NCBI GenBank assembly: GCA_003970805.2
Contig: CP051152.1
Coordinates: 2,232,001-2,296,000, forward strand
From: Undibacterium piscinae
Lineage (GTDB): Bacteria; Pseudomonadota; Gammaproteobacteria; Burkholderiales; Burkholderiaceae_D
Direction of reading: 5' to 3'
DNA: 64,000 nucleotides
Position 1 is the first letter of the stretch. Every line of letters starts with the position of its first letter. Of the stretch, positions 18,602-29,104 are shown piece by piece. The position numbers and the translations under genes are program-made. The notes under the pieces were generated by a model, which did not search any database, was not told the origin of the DNA, and worked only from the letters and a program-made list of their open reading frames with translations.

Positions 18602-19692
18602 TTTGGCAGGGCCTTTGCAATTTCCTTGCTGGCAGGCGCTTGAGCCGCCTTGACTGGTGTTACTGCTGGTGTTACTGCTGGCGTTGCTGCTGGCGTTGGC
18701 GTTACTGTCTGCGCCGCCGCAGGTGCAGGTGCAGCCGGCAACTTAGGCTCCAGCGCGGAATCGGTTTCTTTTACCATCTCTTTGGCAGAATCCCGCGTGA
18801 CTCTGCGGTTGATTTTTTCTTTCTTGGCCTTGATTTCTTCGGTGTCCGGACGCGTCAAATGATCGGTTTCCACCATGAGGATCAGCAATTGACGATGGCG
18901 GTCTATGCCGGCTGACGGGCTGCAAAGCACATTCTCAAACGTAGTCGAGGCCTTGTTCTCTACCTGCACCACCTTGGCCACGGCCAAACCGGCAGGATAG
19001 ACACCGTCGATTCCAGAGGTCACCAGTAAGTCCCCGTTCTGCACATCGGCATTGGTAGTCATGCGCATATCGAGAAAACTCGACTGACCGCGTCCGCTGA
19101 CCACGCTGCGTATGCCATTGCGCGCAATCTGTACCGGAATCGCCTGGTTTTTGTCAGTCAGCAAAGTCACTTCCGAGGTCAAAGGAAAAACCCGGGTCAC
19201 CTGTCCGACCACACCCAGATCGTCGATCACAGGTTGACTCAGGGCAACGCCATGCTGAACTCCCTTATCGAGGATGATCTTGCGGGTGAAAGGATCACGC
19301 GCATCATAGATAATTTCGCCCATCAGCGATTTGACCGTCAGACGTTCACGGGCATCGAGCAGTTTGCGCAAGTGGGCATTTTCAGCGGCGAGTTGACCAG
19401 TCTGCTGTAACACATCAGCATTGCTAATTTGCTGGCGCTTGAGCTTGGCGTTTTCTTTTTCCAGCGTCGAGGTCGAAACAAAGTAATCGGCGAAACGCAA
19501 CATCGCATCACGCGGCACCACCGCCACCATCTGCACCGGGTACAAAATAGTGCCCACCACGAAACGGATACGTTCCAGTGACTTAAAGCGTGAGTCGACT
19601 ACCAGTAAGAAAATCGCCAGAATAGCGAAAAACACCACTTTAGCGCGGGCAGACGCACCTTGTTTAAAAAGTGGCGGGGGACTGTATTGCAT
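18598..19692 (-). CDS. mreC: Rod shape-determining protein MreC
   Basis: 364 residues: a short cytoplasmic start, a membrane helix at about 17-37, a coiled coil ('TLEKENAKLKRQQ', about 75-110) and the periplasmic beta domain ('DPFTRKIILDKGVQHGV', 'VTLLTDKNQAIPVQIARNG', 'VTSGIDGVYPAGLAVAKV'). MreC scaffolds PBP2 and RodA. The last about 60 residues are low-complexity Ala/Pro/Thr/Val with short repeats ('ATPAVTPAVTPV'), longer than the compact E. coli protein. It overlaps mreD by 4 nt. Confidence 0.93.
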   Translation of the reverse strand: MQYSPPPLFKQGASARAKVVFFAILAIFLLVVDSRFKSLERIRFVVGTILYPVQMVAVVPRDAMLRFADYFVSTSTLEKENAKLKRQQISNADVLQQTGQLAAENAHLRKLLDARERLTVKSLMGEIIYDARDPFTRKIILDKGVQHGVALSQPVIDDLGVVGQVTRVFPLTSEVTLLTDKNQAIPVQIARNGIRSVVSGRGQSSFLDMRMTTNADVQNGDLLVTSGIDGVYPAGLAVAKVVQVENKASTTFENVLCSPSAGIDRHRQLLILMVETDHLTRPDTEEIKAKKEKINRRVTRDSAKEMVKETDSALEPKLPAAPAPAAAQTVTPTPAATPAVTPAVTPVKAAQAPASKEIAKALPK

Positions 19693-19788
19693 AGGTGTGT
19701 GCCAAAATCGTAGCGGATTACAGCCAGGTCAAAAATATAAAAAATTAATTAAATATTTTAAAGGCGCGTCTAAAAATTAAGTTAAGGG

Positions 19789-19855
19789 GATGCAGAGCAA
19801 GGCGTAAACCGGAACAATACTTAAGTATTGCGAGGATTTACAACGCAGCTATGCA
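19789..19855. repeat. Long imperfect inverted repeat between mreB and mreC
   Basis: An about 67-bp dyad centred on the perfect 16-nt palindrome CAATACTTAAGTATTG (19815-19830), with outer arms that pair imperfectly (GCGTAAA..., ...TTTACAACGC). It occupies the 191-bp mreB-mreC gap. It resembles intergenic palindromic elements I have seen in other proteobacteria; whether it is a dispersed repeat cannot be told from one copy. It could attenuate or process the mRNA between mreB and mreC. Confidence 0.6.
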
Positions 19856-19883
19856 CCCATTAATTAAATTTATGATGTGCCGA

Positions 19884-21384
<1,501 letters not shown>

Positions 21385-21687
21385 ATGTCACTAGATCTTT
21401 CAGATGTGAAACGTATCGCCAATCTGGCGCAACTTGAACTCTCCGATACCCAGGCTACCGATACCCTGGCAAAGCTCAACGGGATTTTCTCTCTGGTGGA
21501 GCAGCTTAAGGCCGTCGATACCACGGGAATTACCCCCTTGAGCCACCCGATCGCGGCATTGATGCCCGAGCTCTGTCTGCGCCTGCGCGAAGATGTCGTC
21601 ACCGAAAGCAATCACCGCGACGACTACCTGAAAGTGGCTCCCGCCACCCAGGATGGCCTGTATCTGGTACCTAAAGTCATAGAATAA
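21385..21687 (+). CDS. gatC: Asp-tRNA(Asn)/Glu-tRNA(Gln) amidotransferase subunit C
   Basis: 100 residues from ATG 21385 ('[19 protein letters not shown]'), the usual length. GatC wraps around GatA and GatB and stabilises the complex that amidates misacylated Glu-tRNA(Gln) or Asp-tRNA(Asn). Typical features: '[16 protein letters not shown]', 'PLSHP', 'LREDVV', and '[16 protein letters not shown]' at the end. gatA starts 15 nt downstream. Confidence 0.95.
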   Translation: MSLDLSDVKRIANLAQLELSDTQATDTLAKLNGIFSLVEQLKAVDTTGITPLSHPIAALMPELCLRLREDVVTESNHRDDYLKVAPATQDGLYLVPKVIE

Positions 21688-21702
21688 TTAAAGAGCTCAG
21701 AC

Positions 21703-23157
21703 ATGCATAACCATACACTCAAGCAACTCTCCAGCTTATTGCAGAGCAAACAGCTGTCCGCCACAGAATTGGCGCAACATTATCTGGCGCGCATTGCTGC
21801 CAGCCAACTCAACGCATTTACTCATGTTGAATCTAACCTGACGCTACAGCAGGCAGCATTGGCTGACCAGCGCCTGGCCGCCGGTGATGCGACTGCCCTG
21901 ACCGGCATCCCGATTGCCCATAAAGACATTTTTGTCACCCGCGACTGGCGCTCGACGGCAGGTTCGCGCATGCTGGAAAATTACGTCAGCCCGTTTGACG
22001 CCACCGTAGTCGAGCATTTCAATGCAGCCGGCATGGTCACGCTGGGCAAACTCAATTGCGATGAATTCGCGATGGGTTCGAGTAATGAAAACTCGTATTT
22101 CGGTGCGGTAAAGAATCCATGGGATTTGCGCGCGGTTCCGGGCGGCTCTTCCGGTGGTTCGGCCGCGGCGATTGCGGCACGCCTGGCTCCTGCTGTAACC
22201 GGCACCGATACCGGCGGCTCGATCCGCCAGCCAGCCGCATTTTGCGGCATCAGCGGTATCAAGCCAACTTATGGCAGTGTTTCGCGTTACGGCATGATCG
22301 CGTTCGCCTCCTCACTCGATCAGGGCGGCCCGATGGCGCAAACCGCTGAAGATTGCGGCATGCTGCTCAATGCCATGATACGTTTTGACCCTAAAGACTC
22401 AACCAGCCTGGAACGCGCCAGCGAAGATTTTAACCGCGACCTGAACAAAGATCTGAAAGGTCTGCGCATCGGTGTTCCGCGTGAATTTTTTGGCGCTGGT
22501 TTAGCCGCCGATGTCGAGCAAGCGGTACGTGCGGCCTTGGCTGAATACGAAAAACTCGGCGCCATCCTGGTCGATATCTCGCTGCCAAAAACCGAGCTGT
22601 CGATTCCCGTGTATTACGTGATCGCGCCGGCCGAAGCCTCCTCGAACCTGAGCCGTTTCGATGGCGTGCGCTACGGGCATAGAGCGAAAGAGTACAAAGA
22701 CCTGACCGACATGTACAAAAAGACGCGCGCCGAAGGTTTTGGCGAAGAAGTCAAACGCCGGATACTGGTGGGTTCTTATGTACTGTCGCACGGTTACTAC
22801 GATGCCTATTATCTGCAAGCGCAAAAGATCCGTCGCCTGATCGCGCAAGACTTCCAGGCAGCATTCGCGCAGTGCGATGTCATCATGGGTCCGGTAGCAC
22901 CGACCGTAGCATGGGATTTGGGCGATAAGGCAGACGATCCGGTCGCGAACTATCTGGCTGACATTTTTACGTTGTCGACTAGTCTGGCGGGCTTGCCTGG
23001 TATGTCTATTCCTTGCGGTTTCGGCCAAGGTGAAAAGAACGCCCAACGTCCGGTCGGCCTGCAATTGATAGGTAATTATTTTGAGGAAGCCAAGCTGCTC
23101 AACATCGCTCACCAGTATCAACTGGCGACCGACTGGCATCAGAAATCACCGGTCTAA
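21703..23157 (+). CDS. gatA: Asp-tRNA(Asn)/Glu-tRNA(Gln) amidotransferase subunit A
   Basis: 484 residues, amidase-signature enzyme that releases ammonia from glutamine. The Ser-cisSer-Lys triad is present: Lys in '[14 protein letters not shown]', cis-Ser in '[14 protein letters not shown]', nucleophile Ser in '[15 protein letters not shown]'. The C-terminal '[15 protein letters not shown]' and '[18 protein letters not shown]' are standard. It follows gatC by 15 nt; gatB comes after an intervening unknown gene. Confidence 0.97.
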   Translation: MHNHTLKQLSSLLQSKQLSATELAQHYLARIAASQLNAFTHVESNLTLQQAALADQRLAAGDATALTGIPIAHKDIFVTRDWRSTAGSRMLENYVSPFDATVVEHFNAAGMVTLGKLNCDEFAMGSSNENSYFGAVKNPWDLRAVPGGSSGGSAAAIAARLAPAVTGTDTGGSIRQPAAFCGISGIKPTYGSVSRYGMIAFASSLDQGGPMAQTAEDCGMLLNAMIRFDPKDSTSLERASEDFNRDLNKDLKGLRIGVPREFFGAGLAADVEQAVRAALAEYEKLGAILVDISLPKTELSIPVYYVIAPAEASSNLSRFDGVRYGHRAKEYKDLTDMYKKTRAEGFGEEVKRRILVGSYVLSHGYYDAYYLQAQKIRRLIAQDFQAAFAQCDVIMGPVAPTVAWDLGDKADDPVANYLADIFTLSTSLAGLPGMSIPCGFGQGEKNAQRPVGLQLIGNYFEEAKLLNIAHQYQLATDWHQKSPV

Positions 23158-23174
23158 GTAGCGTCTGAATCAGC

Positions 23175-23681
23175 ATGAAACACCTGCCGCTAGCCAAACT
23201 ATCGCTGCCCTTGTGCCTGCTGTTGTGTCTATTTAAGGTCACAGCACAAGCGCAGCCCTCAGCCGGTCTGGAGGCAAAGTTTTCTTGCAGCGTAGTACGG
23301 CAAGAAGATGGTGATGGCGAGCGGCTGACGTATGCAGATCAGGCATTGATACAGATCGAGGGCACGCAGATCAAGTCCTTACAGTGGGAATCTAGTCTGT
23401 TCAGAAGCAGTCATGGGTATGAATGCAGTATAGACAGTAGTGATGAACCGCTCGCCGAAGTGACAGAAAAAGGTTGGCGCATTAGTCTTACGGATGCTGC
23501 AGCTGCACGTCAGCGGCGCGGTTATGATACCGCTCGCAGTTCCCAGTGCAGCATACGATTAGAGCGCGATGGTGAACAGTTACGGATCAAGCCGAGCTGT
23601 CCTAGCTTATGCGGATCACGTAATAACTTTAGCGCGTTGACGGTGAATCTGCAGACCGGCATATGCCACTATGATGAATAG
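23175..23681 (+). CDS. Unknown secreted cysteine-containing protein between gatA and gatB
   Basis: 168 residues. A clear signal peptide (about 1-27, ending 'VTAQAQ') predicts a periplasmic protein. The mature part has six cysteines ('KFSCSVV', 'YECSID', 'SSQCSIR', 'PSCPSLCGS', 'GICHYDE'), suggesting disulfides, and reads as beta-strand rich ('ALIQIEGTQIKSLQWES'). It starts 17 nt after gatA and so is probably cotranscribed with it. I do not recognise a family and no link to tRNA amidation is evident. Confidence 0.7.
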   Translation: MKHLPLAKLSLPLCLLLCLFKVTAQAQPSAGLEAKFSCSVVRQEDGDGERLTYADQALIQIEGTQIKSLQWESSLFRSSHGYECSIDSSDEPLAEVTEKGWRISLTDAAAARQRRGYDTARSSQCSIRLERDGEQLRIKPSCPSLCGSRNNFSALTVNLQTGICHYDE

Positions 23682-23871
23682 CTAGTGATTTAGATTTTTT
23701 GAAATGAGATGCCCAGTATCCATGCGCCCCACAGGCCTAAAATGCCTGAAAACCCGCATGAATATTACGCAATGAATGCGGCAGCAGTTGCAACACTGAA
23801 CACAGTAAAAGATACAAAAAATAACTACCGGTATTGAGCAGGTTTGCCATACCAGATGAAAAGGAAAAATT

Positions 23872-25344
23872 ATGCAATGGGAAGTCGTGATCGGTTTTGA
23901 GACACATGCGCAACTCAAGACTCACTCTAAAATTTTTAGCGGTTCATCCACCCAGTTCGGTGCCGAGCCGAATACGCAAACCAGTCCGGTCGATCTGGCC
24001 TTGCCTGGCGTGCTGCCGGTGATGAACAAGGGCGCGGTAGAAAAAGCCATACAATTTGGTCTGGCCGTTGGCGCCACTATCGCACCGGAATCGATCTTCG
24101 CACGTAAAAACTACTTCTATCCGGATTCCCCTAAAGGCTACCAGATCAGCCAGTTTGAGATTCCGGTCGTGCAAGGCGGTTCAGTCACTTGCGTAGTCGA
24201 GCGTGACGGCAAATCCGAAGTCAAGGTGATAGAACTGACGCGCGCCCATCTGGAAGAAGATGCCGGCAAATCCCTGCACGAAGACTATCAGGGCATGACT
24301 GGCATCGACCTCAACCGCGCCGGCACACCTTTACTGGAAATCGTTACCGAACCAGTCATGCGCAGCGCCGCCGAAGCGGTAGCCTACGCCAAGGCCTTGC
24401 ATGCGCTGGTGGTCTGGCTCGATATTTGTGACGGCAATATGCAGGAAGGCTCGTTCCGTTGCGATGCCAACGTCTCGGTGCGTCCGGTAGGACAAAAAGA
24501 ATTCGGCACCCGTTGCGAGATCAAGAATCTCAACTCATTCCGCTTTTTGGAAGAAGCCATCAACATCGAAGTGCGCCGCCAGATCGAGCTGATCGAAGAC
24601 GGTGGCACGGTGGTCCAGGAAACCCGCCTGTACGATCCGGATCGCAAGCAAACCCGCACCATGCGCAGCAAGGAAGACGCGATGGATTATCGCTATTTCC
24701 CTGATCCTGATCTGCCACCACTAAGAATCGGCGCAGACTGGGTAGAGCGCGTCAGGGCAACCATGCCGGAACTGCCGACCGCAATGCGCCAGCGCTTCAT
24801 GGATCAGTACGGCATCTCCGACTATGACGCCATGATCGTCACCCAATCGAAGGCGATGGCGGAGTATTTCGAAGCCGCAGTCAATGCCAGCACCGGCGGC
24901 GACAAGGCAATGCAAGCCAAGCAAGTGGCAAACTGGCTGATGGGCGATGTCTCGTCTACGCTTAACCGCGAAGGGATAGAGATCAGCGCCATACCGGTCA
25001 ATGCAGCCCAATTGGCAATGCTGCTGCAACGCATTGCCGACGGCACGATTTCCAACAAGATCGCCAAGGAAGTATTCGCCGCGATGTGGGCAGCGCCATC
25101 GCTTGACGCCAATCTGGCGGACCAGGTCATCGATAGCAAGGGCTTGAAACAAATCTCCGATGTCGGTGCACTGGAAAAAATCATTGATGAAGTGATGGCT
25201 GCCAACCAGCAATCGGTCGACGAATATCGCGCCGGCAAGGAAAAAGCCTTTAATTCGCTGGTAGGCCAGGCCATGAAAGCCACCAAAGGCAAGGGCAACC
25301 CGGCGCAAGTGAATGAATTATTGAAGAAAAAACTGGCTGGCTGA
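23872..25344 (+). CDS. gatB: Asp-tRNA(Asn)/Glu-tRNA(Gln) amidotransferase subunit B
   Basis: 490 residues; the kinase-like subunit that phosphorylates the misacylated tRNA and receives ammonia from GatA. Motifs: '[20 protein letters not shown]', '[18 protein letters not shown]', '[16 protein letters not shown]', '[16 protein letters not shown]', '[15 protein letters not shown]', and the C-terminal tRNA-binding YqeY-like domain ('[20 protein letters not shown]'). An A-rich purine site (aaggaaaaatt) precedes ATG. It is 190 bp after the unknown secreted gene. Confidence 0.97.
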   Translation: MQWEVVIGFETHAQLKTHSKIFSGSSTQFGAEPNTQTSPVDLALPGVLPVMNKGAVEKAIQFGLAVGATIAPESIFARKNYFYPDSPKGYQISQFEIPVVQGGSVTCVVERDGKSEVKVIELTRAHLEEDAGKSLHEDYQGMTGIDLNRAGTPLLEIVTEPVMRSAAEAVAYAKALHALVVWLDICDGNMQEGSFRCDANVSVRPVGQKEFGTRCEIKNLNSFRFLEEAINIEVRRQIELIEDGGTVVQETRLYDPDRKQTRTMRSKEDAMDYRYFPDPDLPPLRIGADWVERVRATMPELPTAMRQRFMDQYGISDYDAMIVTQSKAMAEYFEAAVNASTGGDKAMQAKQVANWLMGDVSSTLNREGIEISAIPVNAAQLAMLLQRIADGTISNKIAKEVFAAMWAAPSLDANLADQVIDSKGLKQISDVGALEKIIDEVMAANQQSVDEYRAGKEKAFNSLVGQAMKATKGKGNPAQVNELLKKKLAG

Positions 25345-25381
25345 TACGTAATGTCGTTCTTTAGACCTTGTCCTACGTATC

Positions 25382-25456
25382 GTCATTCCCGCGAAAGCGG
25401 GAATCCAGCGGCGTAAAAGCCTAAAGACACTGGATCCCTGCCTACGCAGGGATGAC
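25382..25456. repeat. REP/dRS3-like pair of inverted palindromes
   Basis: Two 20-nt palindromes, ATTCCCGCGAAAGCGGGAAT (25385-25404) and ATCCCTGCCTACGCAGGGAT (25434-25453), arranged so that the whole unit (GTCATTCCC...CCAG / CTGG...GGGATGAC) is itself an inverted repeat. The first matches the ATTCCC-N8-GGGAAT core of neisserial dRS3 elements; such units are common between genes in Beta- and Gammaproteobacteria. It sits between gatB and pyrE and may stabilise or terminate the gatB transcript. Confidence 0.85.
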
Positions 25457-25542
25457 ACCTAGACGGATTCGAGCTTAACTGAACAGCATTACGGCTGATA
25501 CGCCAATTTCACCAAAAAATACCTTAGATCTGTGAGCATATT

Positions 25543-26211
25543 TTGAAAAATCTACGACAAGAATTTATCCAATTTTCAGTAGAGGCTGGTGTCATTCGTT
25601 TTGGTGATTTCGTCACCAAGGCCGGACGCAACTCGCCCTACTTCTTTAACGCTGGCCTGTTCAGCGATGGCGCCAATCTCGGCAAACTGGCCGATTTTTA
25701 CGCCCAGACCCTGATCGATTCCGGCGTCGAATTCGACATGCTGTTCGGTCCGGCCTACAAAGGCATCACCTTAGCCAGCGCCACGGCAGTCGCATTGGCC
25801 GCCAAAGGCCGCAATGTACCGTTCGCGTATAACCGCAAGGAAGCCAAGGACCATGGCGAAGGCGGCACCATCGTCGGCGCCAAATTGCAGGGCAAAGTGG
25901 TGATCATTGATGACGTGATTTCCGCCGGCACTTCGGTGCGCGAATCGGTAGACATGATACGCGCCGCCGGTGCCACGCCGTGCGCGGTCCTGATCGCACT
26001 TGATCGCATGGAACGTTCGGGTAAAGACGATGCCTTGTCCGCCCGTTCAGCAGTACAGGAAATCAGTGAAACCTACCAGATGCCGGTAGTCTCGATCGGC
26101 AATCTGAACGACTTGTTCGACTACCTGTCCGCCGCCGGTGCCGATGCCCAGTTAAGCGAATATAAGACAGCGGTAGCGGCCTATCGCCAGCGTTACGGTA
26201 TCAGCGCCTAA
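25543..26211 (+). CDS. pyrE: Orotate phosphoribosyltransferase, TTG start
   Basis: 222 residues. Joins orotate and PRPP to give orotidine 5'-phosphate in UMP synthesis. The PRPP-binding motif 'VVIIDDVISAGTSV' and 'AYNRKEAKDHGEGG' (flexible loop) are present. The start must be TTG at 25543: it gives the family N-terminus 'MKNLRQEFIQFSVEAGVIRF', there is no in-frame ATG or GTG just upstream, and no strong Shine-Dalgarno is seen. The convergent gene beyond is separated by a long palindrome. Confidence 0.94.
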   Translation: MKNLRQEFIQFSVEAGVIRFGDFVTKAGRNSPYFFNAGLFSDGANLGKLADFYAQTLIDSGVEFDMLFGPAYKGITLASATAVALAAKGRNVPFAYNRKEAKDHGEGGTIVGAKLQGKVVIIDDVISAGTSVRESVDMIRAAGATPCAVLIALDRMERSGKDDALSARSAVQEISETYQMPVVSIGNLNDLFDYLSAAGADAQLSEYKTAVAAYRQRYGISA

Positions 26212-26349
26212 ATCAGGCCTGGCATAGGCTGATACATCACCAGCCTATGCCCCTCCCCTTACTGCAGCGCTGCGCAATTTATGCGCAGATCAAAATTTTC
26301 TCATTATTGACATGAAGAGATGAAAAAGCTTTGATCTGAACATGAATAG

Positions 26350-26413
26350 AGGGAGTATATTTTTATCCGTAAGCCGGCTATGCGCATTACGATAAAAATT
26401 CACGCTACTCCCT
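26350..26413. terminator. Long hairpin between convergent genes
   Basis: GGGAGTA (26351-26357) pairs with TACTCCC (26406-26412), and inside them ATTTTTATC/GTAA pairs with TTAC/GATAAAAAT. The about 64-bp dyad lies between pyrE (+) and the small periplasmic gene (-). It could end transcription from both sides; its length is also like a MITE-type remnant. Confidence 0.6.
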
Positions 26414-26427
26414 ACCAGTATATAAAA

Positions 26428-26736
26428 TCATCCATTATTTTTCGCTTTCGCCTGGCGCTGCGCCAACACTGAATGCAGCGCATGATCTTGCCTGTCCATC
26501 GCCAGTTTCTGTTCTGGTGTCAAACGCTTGGCGACGATCAGCACAGTTTGTGCTTCCTGCCCTTGCGTATCGTAAGCGAGCTTCTGCTGTTCACTCATGC
26601 GCTTGGCACTGATATGCACGGTCTGGATTTGCCCGCGATCAAGCGGTTCAGATTGCTGGAACGCGGTAGCAACAGAGACGATGGCAAGCAATGTTGCAGT
26701 AAGTAAAATTGATTTTGTCGAATTGCTGGTTTTCAT
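26428..26736 (-). CDS. Small periplasmic protein with an internal 19-residue duplication
   Basis: 102 residues from ATG 26736, chosen because AGGAG precedes it by 7 nt. Residues 1-25 are a signal peptide ('LLAIVSVATA'). Two copies of one motif follow: 'QTVHISAKRMSEQQKLAYD' (38-56) and 'QTVLIVAKRLTPEQKLAMD' (63-81), 12 of 19 positions identical. The rest is polar and basic. No family recognised. It is a single-gene unit facing away from the chemoreceptor. Confidence 0.65.
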   Translation of the reverse strand: MKTSNSTKSILLTATLLAIVSVATAFQQSEPLDRGQIQTVHISAKRMSEQQKLAYDTQGQEAQTVLIVAKRLTPEQKLAMDRQDHALHSVLAQRQAKAKNNG

Positions 26737-26751
26737 TTTATTTCTCCTCAA

Positions 26752-27206
26752 GGGGCTGTTTATTCATCGCTCGACCTAGGTCGATGTATGCACTGTAGAC
26801 AAAGGCATTCAGGCCCGCATCGACAAAGCGACGAAATGAGGAAATCGGGGGATCAAAGCGCAAATCGGAGGTTTAATGGCGTCGCTGTACGCGCACTCAG
26901 CCTGATTAGTCCGGGATTGCTTGGGATTGCTTGGAAAGCACTCCGGGATCACGCAAATGGGGTCAATGGCATTGCCTATTAAACACTATAGAATGCTAAA
27001 AAAATTGCACATTTTCCTAGCAAAACATTAACACTTCTCATAGAATCAAGCCTTGACCATGCCTGCAGAGAACGGCATTGCTCATACATTTCCCTTTTTT
27101 TCCCATAAGCGTGTCAGCAAAAACAGCCTAGTTCCAGTCAAGTTCCAATCGATCACCGCTAACACTCTCACTTTGCACCAGGTTTTATTTCTTCATGAGG
27201 AAGTAA
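26752..27206. other. 455-bp gap upstream of the chemoreceptor gene
   Basis: Holds the upstream regions of the small periplasmic gene (-) and the chemoreceptor (+). No supported gene: short frames here lack family features and ribosome sites. I looked for a flagellar sigma-28 type promoter (TAAA-N15-GCCGATAA) and found none. Confidence 0.5.
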
Positions 27207-28943
27207 ATGAATATCGCAAATATGAAAATAGGCATACGCCTTGGTTTAGGATTTGGTTTAGTCTTACTGTTACTGATAGGTATCGCGATTTTAAGCGGCA
27301 GCAAACTGGCGATCCTCAACCAGGGTACCGACACCTTAGTCACCCAAGACTGGGTCAAGGCAAAACTAGCGAATAAGGCACTCGACAATGTACGCGGCAG
27401 CATCGCCCGCGTGTTCCAGTCTATCGCCGCAACCGATCCGCAAGAAGCCGCCAAGGGCCAGGAGCGACTGGCAGCCAATACGGCGGCTTTCAACGATGCC
27501 ATCAAGGATTTGGAACCTTTACTAAGAAGACCCGAAGGCAAGGCCTTGCTGGTAAAAATCAAGGAAAGCCGCGACAAGTATGTGGCCTCTTGCGCCAAAG
27601 TGGCCGCCTTACTGAAAGACGGCAATCGCGAGGAAGCCGGCAAACTCGCTTACGGTGAAACCTATAAAGCCTTGCATGCGTTTGCCGCTGATTTACGGGA
27701 CATGAATGAGTTCCAACAGAAACTGTTCGAGGAAGCCGGCAAACACAGTAACGACACCTTCCAATCGGCGCGCAATCAGTTGATAGTGCTCAGCCTTAGC
27801 GCTGTACTGATAGGCCTGGCGTTCGCCTGGTGGGTGACGCGTTCCATCACTATTCCCATCAATGCCGCCGTGGGCGTGGCACAAACCATCGCCGCCGGCA
27901 ACCTCGGTGCAGAGATAGCAATAAACTCCAATGATGAAACCGGCCAGTTGCTGCAGGCCATGAAAGCAATGAATGCCAGTCTGCTCAATGTCTGCACTCA
28001 GGTGCGTACGGGTACCGATACCATCGCTACCGCTTCGAGTCAGATTGCGGCCGGCAATCTCGACTTATCCTCGCGCACCGAGCAACAAGCCAGTTCGCTG
28101 GAAGAAACCGCGTCATCAATGGAAGAACTCACCAGCACCGTCAAGCAAAATGCCGACAATGCGCGGCAAGCCAATCAACTGGCAATGACTGCATCCGATG
28201 TCGCCAGCCGCGGCGGAGCGGTCGTCTCGCAGGTGGTCGATACCATGGGCGTCATCAACGCATCAGCCAAAAAAATCGTCGATATCATAGGCGTAATTGA
28301 TGGTATCGCTTTCCAGACCAATATCCTGGCGCTGAATGCGGCCGTCGAGGCGGCGCGCGCCGGTGAGCAAGGCCGCGGCTTTGCGGTAGTGGCATCGGAA
28401 GTGCGCAACCTGGCACAACGTTCGGCCGCCGCTGCCAAAGAGATCAAGGGTTTGATCGATCATTCCGTAGAAAATGTCGCGATCGGCAGCAAATTAGTCG
28501 ATCAGGCCGGCAGCACCATGCATGAAATCGTTGAAAGCGTGAAACGGGTGACCGATGTGATGAGCGAAATTACGGCAGCGAGTCAGGAGCAAACTGCCGG
28601 CATCGACCAGATCAATACGGCGATTACCCAGATGGATGACTTAACCCAGAAAAATGCAGCCCTGGTAGAAGAGGCCGCTGCGGCGGCCGCATCATTACAG
28701 GAACAGGCAGAAAATCTGAGTAATGTGGTCAGCATATTCAATCTGGGCGGCATGTCGGTGAGCAAGCAAGCAACTCCCCGCCAGACACAGGCTACACGAC
28801 CATCGGTGACACTACGTGCGCCAGCCAAGCCCGCCACTCTCAAACTTAGCCAGCAACATACCGGCGCGCCATCGAAAATTAGCGCCCCGGAAAAAGACTC
28901 TGGCGCTACGCTTGCCAAGACAGACGACTGGGAAGAATTTTAA
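27207..28943 (+). CDS. Methyl-accepting chemotaxis protein
   Basis: 578 residues: membrane helix at about 10-30, periplasmic four-helix-bundle ligand domain to about 190 ('VRGSIARVFQSIAATDPQEA'), second helix at about 191-212, HAMP ('ITIPINAAVGVAQTIAAGNL'), and a signalling domain with the highly conserved hairpin tip ('GIAFQTNILALNAAVEAARA', 'GRGFAVVASEVRNLAQRSA'). The C-terminus is 'DDWEEF', matching the xWxxF pentapeptide that tethers CheR/CheB in Tsr-like receptors. Ligand is unknown. The linker before the pentapeptide is Ala/Pro/Thr rich. Confidence 0.95.
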   Translation: MNIANMKIGIRLGLGFGLVLLLLIGIAILSGSKLAILNQGTDTLVTQDWVKAKLANKALDNVRGSIARVFQSIAATDPQEAAKGQERLAANTAAFNDAIKDLEPLLRRPEGKALLVKIKESRDKYVASCAKVAALLKDGNREEAGKLAYGETYKALHAFAADLRDMNEFQQKLFEEAGKHSNDTFQSARNQLIVLSLSAVLIGLAFAWWVTRSITIPINAAVGVAQTIAAGNLGAEIAINSNDETGQLLQAMKAMNASLLNVCTQVRTGTDTIATASSQIAAGNLDLSSRTEQQASSLEETASSMEELTSTVKQNADNARQANQLAMTASDVASRGGAVVSQVVDTMGVINASAKKIVDIIGVIDGIAFQTNILALNAAVEAARAGEQGRGFAVVASEVRNLAQRSAAAAKEIKGLIDHSVENVAIGSKLVDQAGSTMHEIVESVKRVTDVMSEITAASQEQTAGIDQINTAITQMDDLTQKNAALVEEAAAAAASLQEQAENLSNVVSIFNLGGMSVSKQATPRQTQATRPSVTLRAPAKPATLKLSQQHTGAPSKISAPEKDSGATLAKTDDWEEF

Positions 28944-29104
28944 GTTAATCTGAGCAACAACAGCCAAGTCCCTGCCGTCAACCGATCAAAACCGCGGATT
29001 TCCTTGTACTCACAAGTAGCCGCGGTTGCCATTCCCAGGGGGTGCAACGCTGTCTTGGCTTGCGGCAGCGTACAATACGCGTTTTAGCCGCTGTCCCCCG
29101 CTCC

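Noticed and set aside
24721..25308. 195-codon minus-strand frame opposite gatB
   Set aside because: Antisense to a conserved gatB; no independent evidence.
26752..27206. Flagellar sigma-28 promoter upstream of the chemoreceptor
   Set aside because: No TAAA-N15-GCCGATAA-like pair found by eye.
27053..27376. 107-codon plus-strand frame overlapping the chemoreceptor start
   Set aside because: Runs out of frame into a clear chemoreceptor gene; no motifs.
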